50,099 bases of DNA from Pseudomonas sp. (GCF_030684895.1 NZ_JAUXXP010000030.1:1-50099); one strand, 5' to 3'. Positions 41,483 through 49,426 are shown, counted from the first letter of the stretch. Notes: generated from the letters alone by a model not told the origin. Made by a program: numbers and translations.

Positions 41483-42261
41483 GCTGCGTAACCTGGCATC
41501 TGTTGATCGAGTTTGCGCAGCAGCGCCGGCCACGGCAGTGCGCCGCCCATGCCCTGCGGGCTTTTCATCACCCCGGCGATCATCGCGCGGGCGCCGTCGA
41601 GCACCTGTTGCGGGATATGGATCAGCTCGCTGCCGCCGCTCTGCGCCATCACCTGAATCTCACAGGCGCGCTGCAGGGTGAACATGCCAAGGAAGGCATC
41701 GGCGATGCTGCCGAAGGCGGTAAGCAGGCCGTGGTTGGGCAGGATCATAAAGTTCTTGTCGCCCAGATCCGCCTGCAGCCGCGACTTCTCATCATGGTTC
41801 AGCGCTACGCCTTCATAGCCGTGATAGGCCAGGCTGGCGAGAACGAACAACGACTGCTGCGACAGTGGCAGCAAACCCTGCTTCTGCGCGGACACGGCAA
41901 TCCCCTGCGGGGTGTGGATATGCAGCACGCAGCCGACATCGTGACGCACCTCGTGCACGGCGCTGTGAATGGTGTAGCCAGCCGGGTTGATGTCGAACGG
42001 GCTGTCCATCAGCTTGTTGCCGGCCAGGTCGATCTTCACCAGGCTGGAGGCGGTGATCTCGTGGAACATCAGGCCGTAGGGGTTGATCAGGAAATCTTCG
42101 CTGCCGGGAATCTTCGCCGATATATGGGTGAAGATCAGGTCATCCCAGCCATACAGGGCGATCAAGCGGTAACACGCAGCCAGGTCGACGCGGGTCTGCC
42201 ATTCGGCGGCGGAGACCTGATCCTTGAGGCTTATAACAGGCAGAGCGTGAGCTACGGTCAT
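41479..42261 (-). CDS. Class II aldolase/adducin-family protein
   Basis: The 260-residue protein has the metal-binding histidines in VGCVLHIHTPQGIAVSAQKQ and an ILPNHGLLTAFGSIADAFLG segment, as in fuculose-phosphate-type aldolases and adducin heads. Many stand-alone members have no demonstrated aldolase activity. GAGGAA precedes ATG 42261. It is the first gene of a three-gene coupled set with the hydrolase and DUF1569 genes. Confidence 0.9.
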   Translation of the reverse strand: MTVAHALPVISLKDQVSAAEWQTRVDLAACYRLIALYGWDDLIFTHISAKIPGSEDFLINPYGLMFHEITASSLVKIDLAGNKLMDSPFDINPAGYTIHSAVHEVRHDVGCVLHIHTPQGIAVSAQKQGLLPLSQQSLFVLASLAYHGYEGVALNHDEKSRLQADLGDKNFMILPNHGLLTAFGSIADAFLGMFTLQRACEIQVMAQSGGSELIHIPQQVLDGARAMIAGVMKSPQGMGGALPWPALLRKLDQQMPGYAA

Positions 42262-42362
42262 GGTGAATTCCTCGGCTGTTCTTGTTATGGCGTGCCAAGG
42301 AGTCTAGCGAGGGATACCGCAAAGGTGAGTCGCTCTGGCGGCCAGCGTGGTGGCCTTGCGAG

Positions 42363-42830
42363 TCAAACCAGTTCGGGATACAGCTGCGTGAGCATGGGCC
42401 AGTCGCGCTGAGCCTCAAGGTCATCGCTGAGCAGTTGGAAGCCGGCAAAGTCAAAACCCGGGGTTACCGTGCAGCCCACCAGGGTAAACGCCCCGCTACT
42501 GCGTGCGGCCTGCCAGGCATGCGCCGGCACCAGGCGCTGCGGCAGTTGGCCGATGGCCACCGGACCCAGGCGCGCACAGCGCACCGCGTCGGGCTGCTCG
42601 GCCAGCAGCAGCTCCAGCGGCGCACCTTCATAGAAGTGCCAAAGCTCATCGGCATCCACCCGATGCCAGCGGCTGACTGCCCCTGCTGGCAACAGGAAGA
42701 TGATCGCCGTGCCACACAGGCGGCCGCCGTCCAGCTGCGCAGAAGACTCATACAGACGGCGGTAATAACCGCCTTCGGGATGGGCCTGCAGTTGCAGCGC
42801 CTCGATCAGCTCCAGCGCGCGCGGATGCAT
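42363..42830 (-). CDS. Cupin DUF985 protein
   Basis: The 155-residue protein has HPEGGYYRRLYES, then SRWHRVDADELWHFYEG with cupin metal-ligand histidines, and GAFTLVGCTVTPGFDFAGFQ, the cupin_5 (DUF985) pattern. Family members are metal-binding beta-barrels of unknown reaction. Its ATG overlaps the flavodoxin stop by one base (TGATG), so the two are co-translated. Confidence 0.92.
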   Translation of the reverse strand: MHPRALELIEALQLQAHPEGGYYRRLYESSAQLDGGRLCGTAIIFLLPAGAVSRWHRVDADELWHFYEGAPLELLLAEQPDAVRCARLGPVAIGQLPQRLVPAHAWQAARSSGAFTLVGCTVTPGFDFAGFQLLSDDLEAQRDWPMLTQLYPELV

Positions 42831-43282
42831 CAGCCTTGCAACGCTGTAATAAAGTCGGCCAGCCAGGGCTCGGCGTCGCTTTCCGGGGTCACGCTTTCGC
42901 TGCTATCCAGGCGCAGCATCGGCTGCACCTCACGGATGCCCAGCTCGGCATACAGTTCGCGCACCAGTTCGCCACCGCCACAGAAGGTATCGCCATAACT
43001 GGAATCGCCCAGGGCAATCACCCCGCCCGGCAAGCCGCTCCAGGCCGGCAGATGGTCACGGATGGCGAAGTACAGCGGCTGCAGGTTATCCGGCAACTCG
43101 CCCATGCCGGTGGTCGAGGTCACCGCCAGAAACGCTTCAGGGGCAAAGGCCTGAATATCCGCCAGGCTGGCGCGCGGGTTATGCCAGGCCTCATGGCCGG
43201 CGGCCTTGAGCAGACGCTCGGCGTGGCGGGCAACTTCCTCGGCGGTGCCGTACACCGAACCGGAAAGGATGGCGATCTTCAT
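42830..43282 (-). CDS. Flavodoxin (MioC-like)
   Basis: The 150-residue protein starts MKIAILSGSVYGTAEEVARH, the FMN phosphate loop, and has TSTTGMGELPDNLQPLYFAI and ALGDSSYGDTFCGGGELVRE, which surround the flavin ring. Similar Pseudomonas proteins are annotated as flavodoxin or MioC. Its role is probably low-potential electron transfer; the partner is unknown. The gene is divergent from the LOV gene at 43395, so the 112-bp gap carries both promoters. Confidence 0.93.
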   Translation of the reverse strand: MKIAILSGSVYGTAEEVARHAERLLKAAGHEAWHNPRASLADIQAFAPEAFLAVTSTTGMGELPDNLQPLYFAIRDHLPAWSGLPGGVIALGDSSYGDTFCGGGELVRELYAELGIREVQPMLRLDSSESVTPESDAEPWLADFITALQG

Positions 43283-43394
43283 GCAGAACTCCGAAACAGT
43301 CAGAACCAAATCGATAAGCCAGGCATTATGCCGCAAGTAGACAGCCCGTCCGGATGTTTTAGAATGCAGCCGACATAGCCTGGGAAATCGCCTC

Positions 43395-43856
43395 ATGATC
43401 AACGCCAAACTGCTGCAACTGGTGATCAACGCCTCCAACGACGGCATCGTGGTGGCCGAACAGGAAGGTGACGACAACATCCTGATCTATGCCAATCCTG
43501 CCTTTGAACAGCTCACCGGCTACGCCAGCGAAGACATTCTTTATCAGGATTGCCGCTTCCTGCAGGCCGGCGACCGCGACCAGCCAGGCCTGGACGCGAT
43601 TCGTGAAGCGGTGAAGACGCACCGCCCGTGCCGGCAGATCATCCGCAACTACCGTAAAGACGGCAGCGTGTTCTGGAACGAGCTGTCGATCACCCCGGTG
43701 GTCAATGACGCCGACCAGCTGACCTACTACATCGGCATCCAGAAGAACGTCACCGAACAGGTCGAGGCGCAGGAACGGGTCACGCAGCTGGAAGCCGAAC
43801 TGGCGATACTCAAGGCCGAACTGGCGCGCCTGCAGGCGACGACCGGCAGTAACTAA
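43395..43856 (+). CDS. Short LOV blue-light photoreceptor (SB-LOV type)
   Basis: The 153-residue protein has a LOV core with photoactive Cys53 in DILYQDCRFLQAGDRDQPG, and the flavin-contact segments IRNYRKDGSVFWNELSITPV and YYIGIQKNVTEQVEAQERV. The sequence closely resembles the P. putida SB1-LOV and SB2-LOV proteins, which form flavin-cysteinyl adducts in blue light and dimerise through flanking helices. The C-terminal helix (LEAELAILKAELARLQ) is longer and could form a coiled coil. No output domain is fused. In P. putida such LOV proteins are required for light induction together with PplR (class II LitR) regulators; a homolog lies 3 kb away at 46657. Confidence 0.95.
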   Translation: MINAKLLQLVINASNDGIVVAEQEGDDNILIYANPAFEQLTGYASEDILYQDCRFLQAGDRDQPGLDAIREAVKTHRPCRQIIRNYRKDGSVFWNELSITPVVNDADQLTYYIGIQKNVTEQVEAQERVTQLEAELAILKAELARLQATTGSN

Positions 43857-43907
43857 TCTCCGGGGCAGCGGTCACAACAGCTCCAGAGCTTGATATAGAC
43901 CGCTCCC

Positions 43908-44519
43908 ATGCAAGAACAGGCACTCCTGACCCAGGCAGAACTGGCCTTTATCCGCCAGCTGCACCAGCCCGCGAACACCGAGCAGCGCAGCCAAACGCAC
44001 TTGTCGGTGGATATTGGCAAACAGCTCAGCGAGCTGCTCTCACATTGCGCCGTCAATGAGCCGCTGAGCCTGCATGCGCATATCGCCAACCAGCACCTGA
44101 CCTTCGACCTGCACCTCAGCCAGGATGAGCAGAGCACGCCCTGCCTGCAGCTCAGCGCTCCGCAGATTTTCGATGAAGGTGAGATCAACCGTGCCTGGCG
44201 CTCGCCCCTGCCCGAACCGTTACCGCTGCATACGCCCAATGCGCAACCGAGCGACCTGTGGATTCATCAGCTGTCGATGAATGGCGCGCTGATCGAACAT
44301 CGGGCGCGGCGCAAGGCGCCCAAGCGCTTTCACCTGGTGTTGCCAGTGGATGAGCACACGCCGATTGCCGTGGCCGGGGTTTTCGTCCGCGAAACCGAGA
44401 ACGGCCTGCTGGCCTATCAGCTGCACACCCTCGACCCGCAAAGTGATGAGCAGCTGCGCCAGTTTATCTACCAGCAACACCTGCAGCAGGAACAACGACT
44501 GCATGCCGGGCGCCGCTGA
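43908..44519 (+). CDS. PilZ-like domain protein downstream of LOV
   Basis: The 203-residue protein has an N-terminal helical/acidic half and a C-terminal segment LWIHQLSMNGALIEHRARRK, LHLVLP-like FHLVLPVDEHTPIAVAGVFV and GLLAYQLHTLDPQSDEQLRQ. This resembles a PilZ barrel, where QLSMNGALI takes the place of the D/NxSxxG cyclic di-GMP motif, but the leading Asp is absent and a clear RxxxR is not seen. It may not bind cyclic di-GMP. The 51-base gap after the LOV gene suggests co-transcription and an output role for light sensing. Confidence 0.6.
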   Translation: MQEQALLTQAELAFIRQLHQPANTEQRSQTHLSVDIGKQLSELLSHCAVNEPLSLHAHIANQHLTFDLHLSQDEQSTPCLQLSAPQIFDEGEINRAWRSPLPEPLPLHTPNAQPSDLWIHQLSMNGALIEHRARRKAPKRFHLVLPVDEHTPIAVAGVFVRETENGLLAYQLHTLDPQSDEQLRQFIYQQHLQQEQRLHAGRR

Positions 44520-44551
44520 GGCCAGCGGCAAACCTCGAGCAAATCCCGGAC

Positions 44552-44576
44552 AAAAAAAGACCCGCATTCAGGCGGG
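44552..44576 (-). terminator. Terminator downstream of the acyl-CoA dehydrogenase gene
   Basis: CCCGC (44561-44565) and GCGGG (44572-44576) form the core stem, and on the minus strand it is followed by TTTTTTTG (complement of 44551-44558). A second stem lies at 44584-44602. It ends the minus-strand acyl-CoA dehydrogenase message whose stop is at 44670, and may also serve the convergent plus-strand gene. Confidence 0.75.
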
Positions 44577-44583
44577 CCTAAAG

Positions 44584-44602
44584 TGCAGGCGAAACGCCTG
44601 CA
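44584..44602. other. Perfect 8-bp hairpin, TGCAGGCG/CGCCTGCA
   Basis: TGCAGGCG at 44584-44591 pairs with CGCCTGCA at 44595-44602 around AAA. It lies between the two convergent genes and the terminator above, and probably adds to bidirectional termination. Confidence 0.6.
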
Positions 44603-44669
44603 GCAGGGATAAAAAAATCCGATAACCGAAAATGGGCGGAACTTGTGGCTATCGGATTGCGCAGTCGTT

Positions 44670-46448
44670 TCAGGCAGCAAATTCCTCTTCGCTAAAGGCC
44701 ATCAGCGTGGCTTTGCCGGCCTTGACCTCAGCCAGCAGGCTGTCGGTCTCAGTCAGGATGCGCGCCATAAAGAAATCCGCAGACTTCAGCTTGGCGCCAT
44801 AGAACAGCGTTTCCGTGCTACCGGCGGCCAGCTTGGCCTTGGCCACCGCGGCCATGCGCGCCCACATCCAAGCCAGGCTGGTCAGGGCAAACAGACGCAG
44901 ATAAGGCGTTGCCGCCGCACCGGCTTGCTCGGGGTCTTTCATGCCCTCGCTGGCAATCCACAGCGTGGCCTGCTGCAACTGCTTAAGCGCAGCGCCCACC
45001 GCCGCAACGTGCTCAGCCTCGGCGTTGGCCTTGAGCCAACCCTCGACCAGGGCGAAGTAATTACGCACCGCGCGCCCGCCACCCAGGCCCAGCTTGCGCC
45101 CGACCAGATCGAGCGCCTGAATACCATTGGTGCCTTCGTAGATGCGGGTAATCCGCGAATCACGTACCAGTTGCTCGATGCCCCAGTCTTCGGTGAAACC
45201 GGAGCCACCGAGCACCTGCAAGCCTTCGTTGGCGCAGTTGAAACCTTCATCGGTGAGGAAGGATTTCACTACCGGGGTCAGCAGCTGCACCAGATCATCG
45301 GCCTGCTCGCGCACGGCCGGGTCTTCGTGGTCATGGCCGACGTCTTCATGCAGACCGGTAAAATAGGCCAGCGCGCGGCAGCCTTCGATCATCACTTTCT
45401 GGCGCAGCAGCATGCGCCGCACATCCGGGTGCACGATGATCGGGTCTGCCGGCTTGTCCGCCGCTTTCGGGCCGGACAGCGAGCGGCTCTGCAAGCGCTC
45501 TTTGGCAAAACCGAGACTGACTTGATAGGCACTTTCAGCAATACCGAGACCTTGCATGCCGACCATCAGACGCGCCGAGTTCATCATGGTGAACATGCAC
45601 TTGAGGCCCTTGTTCGGCTCGCCGATCAGCCAACCCTGGGCGCCTTCAAAATTCATTACGCAGGTGGCCGAGCCCTTGATGCCCATCTTGTGTTCCAGGC
45701 CGCCGCAAAACGCCGGGTTACGGCTGCCGTCCGCAAGAAACTTGGGTACCAGGAACAGCGAAATACCCTTCACGCTGTCCGGCGCATCGGGCAGCTTGGC
45801 CAATACCAGGTGCAGGATGTTGTCGGCCAGATCGTGCTCACCGCCGGTGATCCAGATCTTGGTACCGCTAATGGCATAGCTGCCGTCCGCCTGCGGTACA
45901 GCGCGGGTGCGGATCAAGCCCAGATCGGTGCCGCACTGCGGCTCAGTCAGGCACATGGTGCCAGTCCACTCGCCGCTGATCAGTTTTGGCAGGTAACGCT
46001 CCTGCAACTCACGGGCGCCGTGAGCGGTCAGCGCATTGATCGCGCCATGGGTCAGACCTGGGTACATGCCCAGCGACAGGTTGGCCGAGCAGACCATCTC
46101 CTCGACCATCATGTTCAACACATGGGGCAGCCCCTGACCGCCGAACTCGGGTGTACAGGCCAAAGCAGTCCAGCCGCCTTCGGCGAACTGCTGATAAGCG
46201 GCGCGGAAGCCATCCGGCGCTTTGACCGATTTACTTTGCGGATCGTAATGGCAGCCCTGTTTATCACCGGGGCCATTTAGCGGGGCCAGCACGTTCTCCG
46301 CCAATTTGGCGGCTTCTTCCAAGATGGCGCCACCGAGGTCGTCTCCGAACTCGCGCTGACTAGGCAGCGACTGCAGGGTGGCATAAGCGTCGAGCACCTC
46401 GTCAAAAACGAAACGCATATCACGAAGGGGTGCGCGGTATTGGGTCAT
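44670..46448 (-). CDS. Acyl-CoA dehydrogenase with C-terminal extension (DmdC/FadE-like)
   Basis: The 592-residue protein has the ACAD segments TMCLTEPQCGTDLGLIRTRA, GTKIWITGGEHDL, GGLEHKMGIKGSATCVMNFE and the FAD/CoA-proximal RITRIYEGTNGIQALDLVGR, followed by a roughly 130-residue C-terminal domain. Long ACADs of this type include FadE5-like enzymes and proteins annotated as 3-methylmercaptopropionyl-CoA dehydrogenase. The upstream region has an unusually dense cluster of TGTACA-type sites. GAGGA precedes ATG 46448. Substrate is uncertain; acyl-CoA chain-length range cannot be read from sequence. Confidence 0.93.
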   Translation of the reverse strand: MTQYRAPLRDMRFVFDEVLDAYATLQSLPSQREFGDDLGGAILEEAAKLAENVLAPLNGPGDKQGCHYDPQSKSVKAPDGFRAAYQQFAEGGWTALACTPEFGGQGLPHVLNMMVEEMVCSANLSLGMYPGLTHGAINALTAHGARELQERYLPKLISGEWTGTMCLTEPQCGTDLGLIRTRAVPQADGSYAISGTKIWITGGEHDLADNILHLVLAKLPDAPDSVKGISLFLVPKFLADGSRNPAFCGGLEHKMGIKGSATCVMNFEGAQGWLIGEPNKGLKCMFTMMNSARLMVGMQGLGIAESAYQVSLGFAKERLQSRSLSGPKAADKPADPIIVHPDVRRMLLRQKVMIEGCRALAYFTGLHEDVGHDHEDPAVREQADDLVQLLTPVVKSFLTDEGFNCANEGLQVLGGSGFTEDWGIEQLVRDSRITRIYEGTNGIQALDLVGRKLGLGGGRAVRNYFALVEGWLKANAEAEHVAAVGAALKQLQQATLWIASEGMKDPEQAGAAATPYLRLFALTSLAWMWARMAAVAKAKLAAGSTETLFYGAKLKSADFFMARILTETDSLLAEVKAGKATLMAFSEEEFAA

Positions 46449-46466
46449 GTTGCTCAGTCCTCAAGC

Positions 46467-46564
46467 TGTACAAGTGGATACAAGCTATACACAAACAAAG
46501 AATGTATAGCTTTTGTATAGCCTAAAGATGCAAATGGCAAGCACTTTTCTGTACAAGCTGTACA
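46467..46564 (-). promoter_or_regulatory. Cluster of TGTACA-type half-sites upstream of the acyl-CoA dehydrogenase gene
   Basis: Seven half-sites of TGTACA/TATACA/TGTATA/GATACA type lie at 46467-46472, 46477-46482, 46486-46491, 46503-46508, 46514-46519, 46550-46555 and 46559-46564. Most neighbours are spaced about 9-11 or 17 bases from start to start, that is near one or 1.5 helical turns. Related sites occur by the MerR gene and by the fol genes. The published PplR consensus in P. putida has TRTACA and TGTAYA halves with a fixed spacer; spacing here is not identical. Confidence 0.6.
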
Positions 46565-46599
46565 ACTAATCGGAATCGACAACAAATTGCAGGCACACG

Positions 46600-46627
46600 A
46601 AAAAGCGGCCGCCATAACGGCGACCGC
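46600..46627 (-). terminator. Terminator of the MerR-family regulator gene
   Basis: On the minus strand GCGGTCGCC and GGCGGCCGC form a 9-bp stem (one G-U pair) around GTTAT and are followed by TTTTTCGTG. It lies 30-57 bases after the regulator stop (46657), so read-through into the acyl-CoA dehydrogenase gene should be limited. Confidence 0.75.
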
Positions 46628-46656
46628 GCTTATTCAGGCGTGCTTAATAGAAGAAA

Positions 46657-47610
46657 TCAGGTATCCAGGTGGCCCGCCAGAAACTGCTGCAGGCGGCGCT
46701 GCATCAGGCGACCTTCGTTGCCCAGGCAGGCAATCGGCGAACCGCTGAGGCTTTCTTCGGCCAGGTCGGCACCATCGCCGGCCATCACCAGCGGGCAATC
46801 CAGCGCCAGCGCCAGGCGCGAGAGCACCTTGGGCAGGTCATCGCTGGGCGGCTGATTGGAGAACAGCACCAGGGCCTGGGGCTGCATTTTTTCGCAGATC
46901 AGGGTCAGCTCTTCCAGCGGCTGACCAAGACCCAGCACGCTGACAGCGGTATCGGCGCTGCTCAGCAGCAAGCCGGCGACCAACAACTCCAGTTCGCGGC
47001 AATGGCCCGGCAAGGCCGCAAGCAGCACGCGCTCCTCGACTTGGGCGCGCAACACCTGCAGGCGCTGCAATGTACGGGCCCGCAGGAAGGTATCGAGAAA
47101 CAGCCATTCGCTGGTCTGGCCGTACTCGTCCTGACGCAGCAACAGCTCCTGCCACAGCGGCATCAGGATGTCCTGAAACACCACCGGTAGCGGGTAACTG
47201 GAAAAAATCTGGCCGTAGAGACGATCCAGGCGCAGCTCGTCAAAGGCACTGATGGCAAGGCGCAGCTGAGCTTGCCACTCGCCCCACTCGCTGGCGCTGA
47301 CCTCTTCATAGACCGGTGAACCGGCGGATTTGATTGAGCTGCTTTTGGCCAGAATCTTGCCAACCTTGCTCACCGCCACACCGCGCTCGATCCACGCCAG
47401 GATGCTGCGCACCGACTCGATATCCACCTGCGAATACAGGCGATGGCCGCTGTCGGTGCGGGTTGGCTGGATCAGCCCATAGCGCCGCTCCCAGGCCCGC
47501 AGGGTGACCGGATTGACGCCGGTCAGGCGCGCCACTTCACGGATAGGAAATAACTCTTCCTGCTTGAGGGCACTCGAAACGAGGGACGCAGTACCAACAT
47601 GATCGGACAT
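46657..47610 (-). CDS. MerR-family regulator, class II LitR/CarH-like (PplR homolog)
   Basis: The 317-residue protein has an N-terminal MerR helix-turn-helix (LFPIREVARLTGVNPVTLRA, WERRYGLIQPTRTDSGHRLY) and a C-terminal B12-binding-like fold (WLFLDTFLRARTLQRLQVLR, ERVLLAALPGHCRELELLVA, LICEKMQPQALVLFSNQPPS). The DxHxxG cobalamin ligand motif of CarH is absent, as in class II LitR proteins, which work with LOV receptors. ATG 47610 is the preferred start because the longer frame to 47679 overlaps a putative operator; no strong ribosome binding site is seen. TGTACA sites flank it on the DCC gene side. In P. putida the homologs repress light genes in the dark. Confidence 0.9.
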   Translation of the reverse strand: MSDHVGTASLVSSALKQEELFPIREVARLTGVNPVTLRAWERRYGLIQPTRTDSGHRLYSQVDIESVRSILAWIERGVAVSKVGKILAKSSSIKSAGSPVYEEVSASEWGEWQAQLRLAISAFDELRLDRLYGQIFSSYPLPVVFQDILMPLWQELLLRQDEYGQTSEWLFLDTFLRARTLQRLQVLRAQVEERVLLAALPGHCRELELLVAGLLLSSADTAVSVLGLGQPLEELTLICEKMQPQALVLFSNQPPSDDLPKVLSRLALALDCPLVMAGDGADLAEESLSGSPIACLGNEGRLMQRRLQQFLAGHLDT

Positions 47611-47672
47611 GGGCGCAGGTATCACAGAAAAAATGTTGCACGCATTGTAACTCAGCTCTTTCCGGCATACTT

Positions 47673-47689
47673 TGTACAAGACTTATACA
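47673..47689. promoter_or_regulatory. Putative LitR-type operator between the MerR and DCC genes
   Basis: TGTACA at 47673-47678 and TATACA at 47684-47689 are 11 bases apart from start to start. They lie in the divergent intergenic region just upstream of the DCC-family gene (start 47702) and 63-80 bases upstream of the regulator gene, so they may control both and mediate autoregulation. This is sequence inference only. Confidence 0.55.
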
Positions 47690-47701
47690 AAGAGTTAGAC
47701 C

Positions 47702-48127
47702 ATGAACAAGCAACCACAGTGGCCCCTGACCCTCTACTACGATGGCGACTGTCCGTTGTGCGCCCGCGAGATCCAACTGCTGCGCCAGCGCGCCGATGTG
47801 CAGCGCCTGTGCCTGGTTGATATCGGCCTCAACGACTTTCATCCAGAGTCCATCGGGCAAACCAAACAAGCCCTACAAGACCGCCTGCATGCCCGCTTTG
47901 CTGACGGGCAATGGGTCACCGGCCTGGATGCCACGCTATGGAGCTGGCGCGCAGCCGGCCTTGAGCGCTGGGCTATGCCTCTGACCTGGCCGGCACTGCG
48001 ACCTTTGCTGGAACTGGGTTACCGCGCGTTCTGCTGGCTACGCCCCCACCTCGACTGGCTACCCCATCCGGATGCTAGTCGGCGCTGCAAAAACGCCGCA
48101 TGCGCCGCCAACAAAAGCCCGCGCTGA
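47702..48127 (+). CDS. DCC-family (DUF393) thiol-disulfide oxidoreductase-like protein
   Basis: The 141-residue protein has the DCC signature LYYDGDCPLC with Cys17 and Cys20, followed by AREIQLLRQRADVQRLCLVD and a C-terminal YRAFCWLRPHLDWLPHPD. DUF393 proteins are thioredoxin-like small proteins often linked to light responses and photolyase genes in Proteobacteria. It lies just downstream of a putative LitR-type operator. The activity has not been fixed for this family. Confidence 0.88.
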   Translation: MNKQPQWPLTLYYDGDCPLCAREIQLLRQRADVQRLCLVDIGLNDFHPESIGQTKQALQDRLHARFADGQWVTGLDATLWSWRAAGLERWAMPLTWPALRPLLELGYRAFCWLRPHLDWLPHPDASRRCKNAACAANKSPR

Positions 48128-48132
48128 AAGCA

Positions 48133-48429
48133 TCAACTCAGCGTGATCCATAGCCCCGGATCAGGTTCAAGCAGCTCGGCGCGGCCGATAAGCTCATCGT
48201 GACTTTCCGGCTGCAGCAACAACACCTGACGCACTCCGCAACGACGCAAACGCGCTTTGAGCAGCGCCAAGCCAGGCCAGAGTGGGCACCCCGACGCGTA
48301 CTCCAGCGTGCGCATGCTGCCAGCCTGGCTGACCACCCGCACCTGATAACCACAGCAGCGCAGCGTTCGCACCTCAACATGGCTAACGCGCCCACGCAGC
48401 ACTGCAATGCTCAACTGCCAAGGCTTCAT
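48133..48429 (-). CDS. Small conserved protein (possibly DUF6482-type)
   Basis: The 98-residue protein starts MKPWQLSIAVLRGRVSHVEV and has YQVRVVSQAGSMRTLEYASG, LLKARLRRCGVRQVLLLQPE and SHDELIGRAELLEPDPGLWI. It resembles small Pseudomonas proteins of the DUF6482 group in pattern, but I cannot verify that assignment. It converges on the DCC gene with a 5-bp gap. TGTACA sites lie 13 bases upstream of its start, so it is likely under the same light-linked control. An ATG at 48438 is an alternative start. Function is unknown. Confidence 0.65.
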   Translation of the reverse strand: MKPWQLSIAVLRGRVSHVEVRTLRCCGYQVRVVSQAGSMRTLEYASGCPLWPGLALLKARLRRCGVRQVLLLQPESHDELIGRAELLEPDPGLWITLS

Positions 48430-48441
48430 AAGGCACATACC

Positions 48442-48466
48442 TGTACAAGAAAACCAATCTTGTACA
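48442..48466. promoter_or_regulatory. TGTACA direct pair upstream of the small conserved gene
   Basis: TGTACA at 48442-48447 and TGTACA at 48461-48466 are separated by 13 bases. They sit 13 bases upstream of the start codon of the minus-strand gene at 48429, within the region expected for its core promoter. The published PplR consensus spacer is similar but not identical. Confidence 0.6.
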
Positions 48467-48557
48467 CGATAAAAACAATTTTATTCAGCCCATCCATTGA
48501 AAAAATACCGATACAGCTCAATGAAATAGGCTAAATGGCTTGAAACAGGCCAGTACC

Positions 48558-48600
48558 CGTACAGGGCGCATGGTTGTACAAAGCCTATTGCTGGTATAAC
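48558..48600 (+). promoter_or_regulatory. Putative LitR-type operator and promoter of folM-folE-folX
   Basis: CGTACA at 48558-48563 and TGTACA at 48575-48580 are separated by 11 bases; TTGTAC (48574-48579) could be a -35 element and TATAAC (48595-48600) a -10 element, 15 bases apart. A short or long spacer is common at MerR-controlled promoters. The folM start follows at 48694. Confidence 0.5.
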
Positions 48601-48693
48601 TTTACTCCTGGTTCAGTCGAGGCCGCGCCGTACTGGTCAGGTATCCCGGCGCAGCGTCGCTGAACCCACCCTTTTCTTTCTGCCGAGTCGAGC

Positions 48694-49404
48694 ATGAGCG
48701 TCAGCGCCGCCCCCATCCTGATAACCGGAGCCAGCCAGCGCATCGGCCTGTACTGCGCCGAACGCCTGCTGGGTGACGGCCACTCGCTGATCGTCACCTA
48801 CCGCAACGAGCGCGACAGCATCGCTGTGCTCAGGCAACGCGGTGCCCTGGCCCTGCCGGCGGACTTTGCCAGCGAAGCCGGCATCCTGACGTTTATCGAA
48901 CAGCTCAAGAGCCACACCGACAGCCTGCGCGCCATTGTGCACAACGCCTCTGACTGGTTGGTGGAAGCGCCGGGCGAAGAAGCCGCTGCTTTCCAGCAGC
49001 TGTTTAGCGTGCACATGCTCGCGCCCTACCTGATCAACCTGCACTGCCAAGGCCTGCTGGCGCGCTCAACGCCGGCCGATATCGTGCACATCAGTGATGA
49101 TGTTGCGCGCAAGGGCAGCGCCAACCGTCCCGCCTACTGCGCCAGCAAAGCCGGACTGGACAGCCTGACGCTGTCGTTTGCTGCACGCTTCGCCCCGCAG
49201 ATCAAGGTCAACGGCATCGCTCCGGCACTGATCCTATTCAACCCGGACGACGACGCCGACTACCGCAGCAAAACCCTAAACAAATCGGCACTGGGCATCG
49301 AACCCGGGCCACTGGTGATTTACCAAAGCCTGCGCTACCTGCTCGACAACCCCTATGTCACCGGTACCACACTGACTGTCAACGGCGGCCGCCATCTCAA
49401 ATGA
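48694..49404 (+). CDS. folM: Dihydromonapterin reductase (FolM)
   Basis: The 236-residue SDR has [17 protein letters not shown] (cofactor loop), [11 protein letters not shown] and the catalytic Tyr/Lys in [26 protein letters not shown] is the FolM signature, distinguishing it from pteridine reductases and FabG. It reduces dihydromonapterin to tetrahydromonapterin, the cofactor of phenylalanine hydroxylase in Pseudomonas. It is followed by folE and folX, so the operon can supply this pterin. The putative LitR-type operator upstream suggests light induction. Confidence 0.92.
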   Translation: MSVSAAPILITGASQRIGLYCAERLLGDGHSLIVTYRNERDSIAVLRQRGALALPADFASEAGILTFIEQLKSHTDSLRAIVHNASDWLVEAPGEEAAAFQQLFSVHMLAPYLINLHCQGLLARSTPADIVHISDDVARKGSANRPAYCASKAGLDSLTLSFAARFAPQIKVNGIAPALILFNPDDDADYRSKTLNKSALGIEPGPLVIYQSLRYLLDNPYVTGTTLTVNGGRHLK

Positions 49405-49426
49405 GCCTGGCCGCGAGGACCCTGCA

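Noticed and set aside
44643..46280. A 545-codon plus-strand open frame
   Set aside because: It is entirely antisense to the well-supported acyl-CoA dehydrogenase; it reflects high-GC codon bias.
46467..48600. CRISPR array suggested by recurring TGTACA motifs
   Set aside because: Repeats are 6-base half-sites with irregular gaps in promoters, not 23-47-base repeats with regular spacers, and no cas genes are present.
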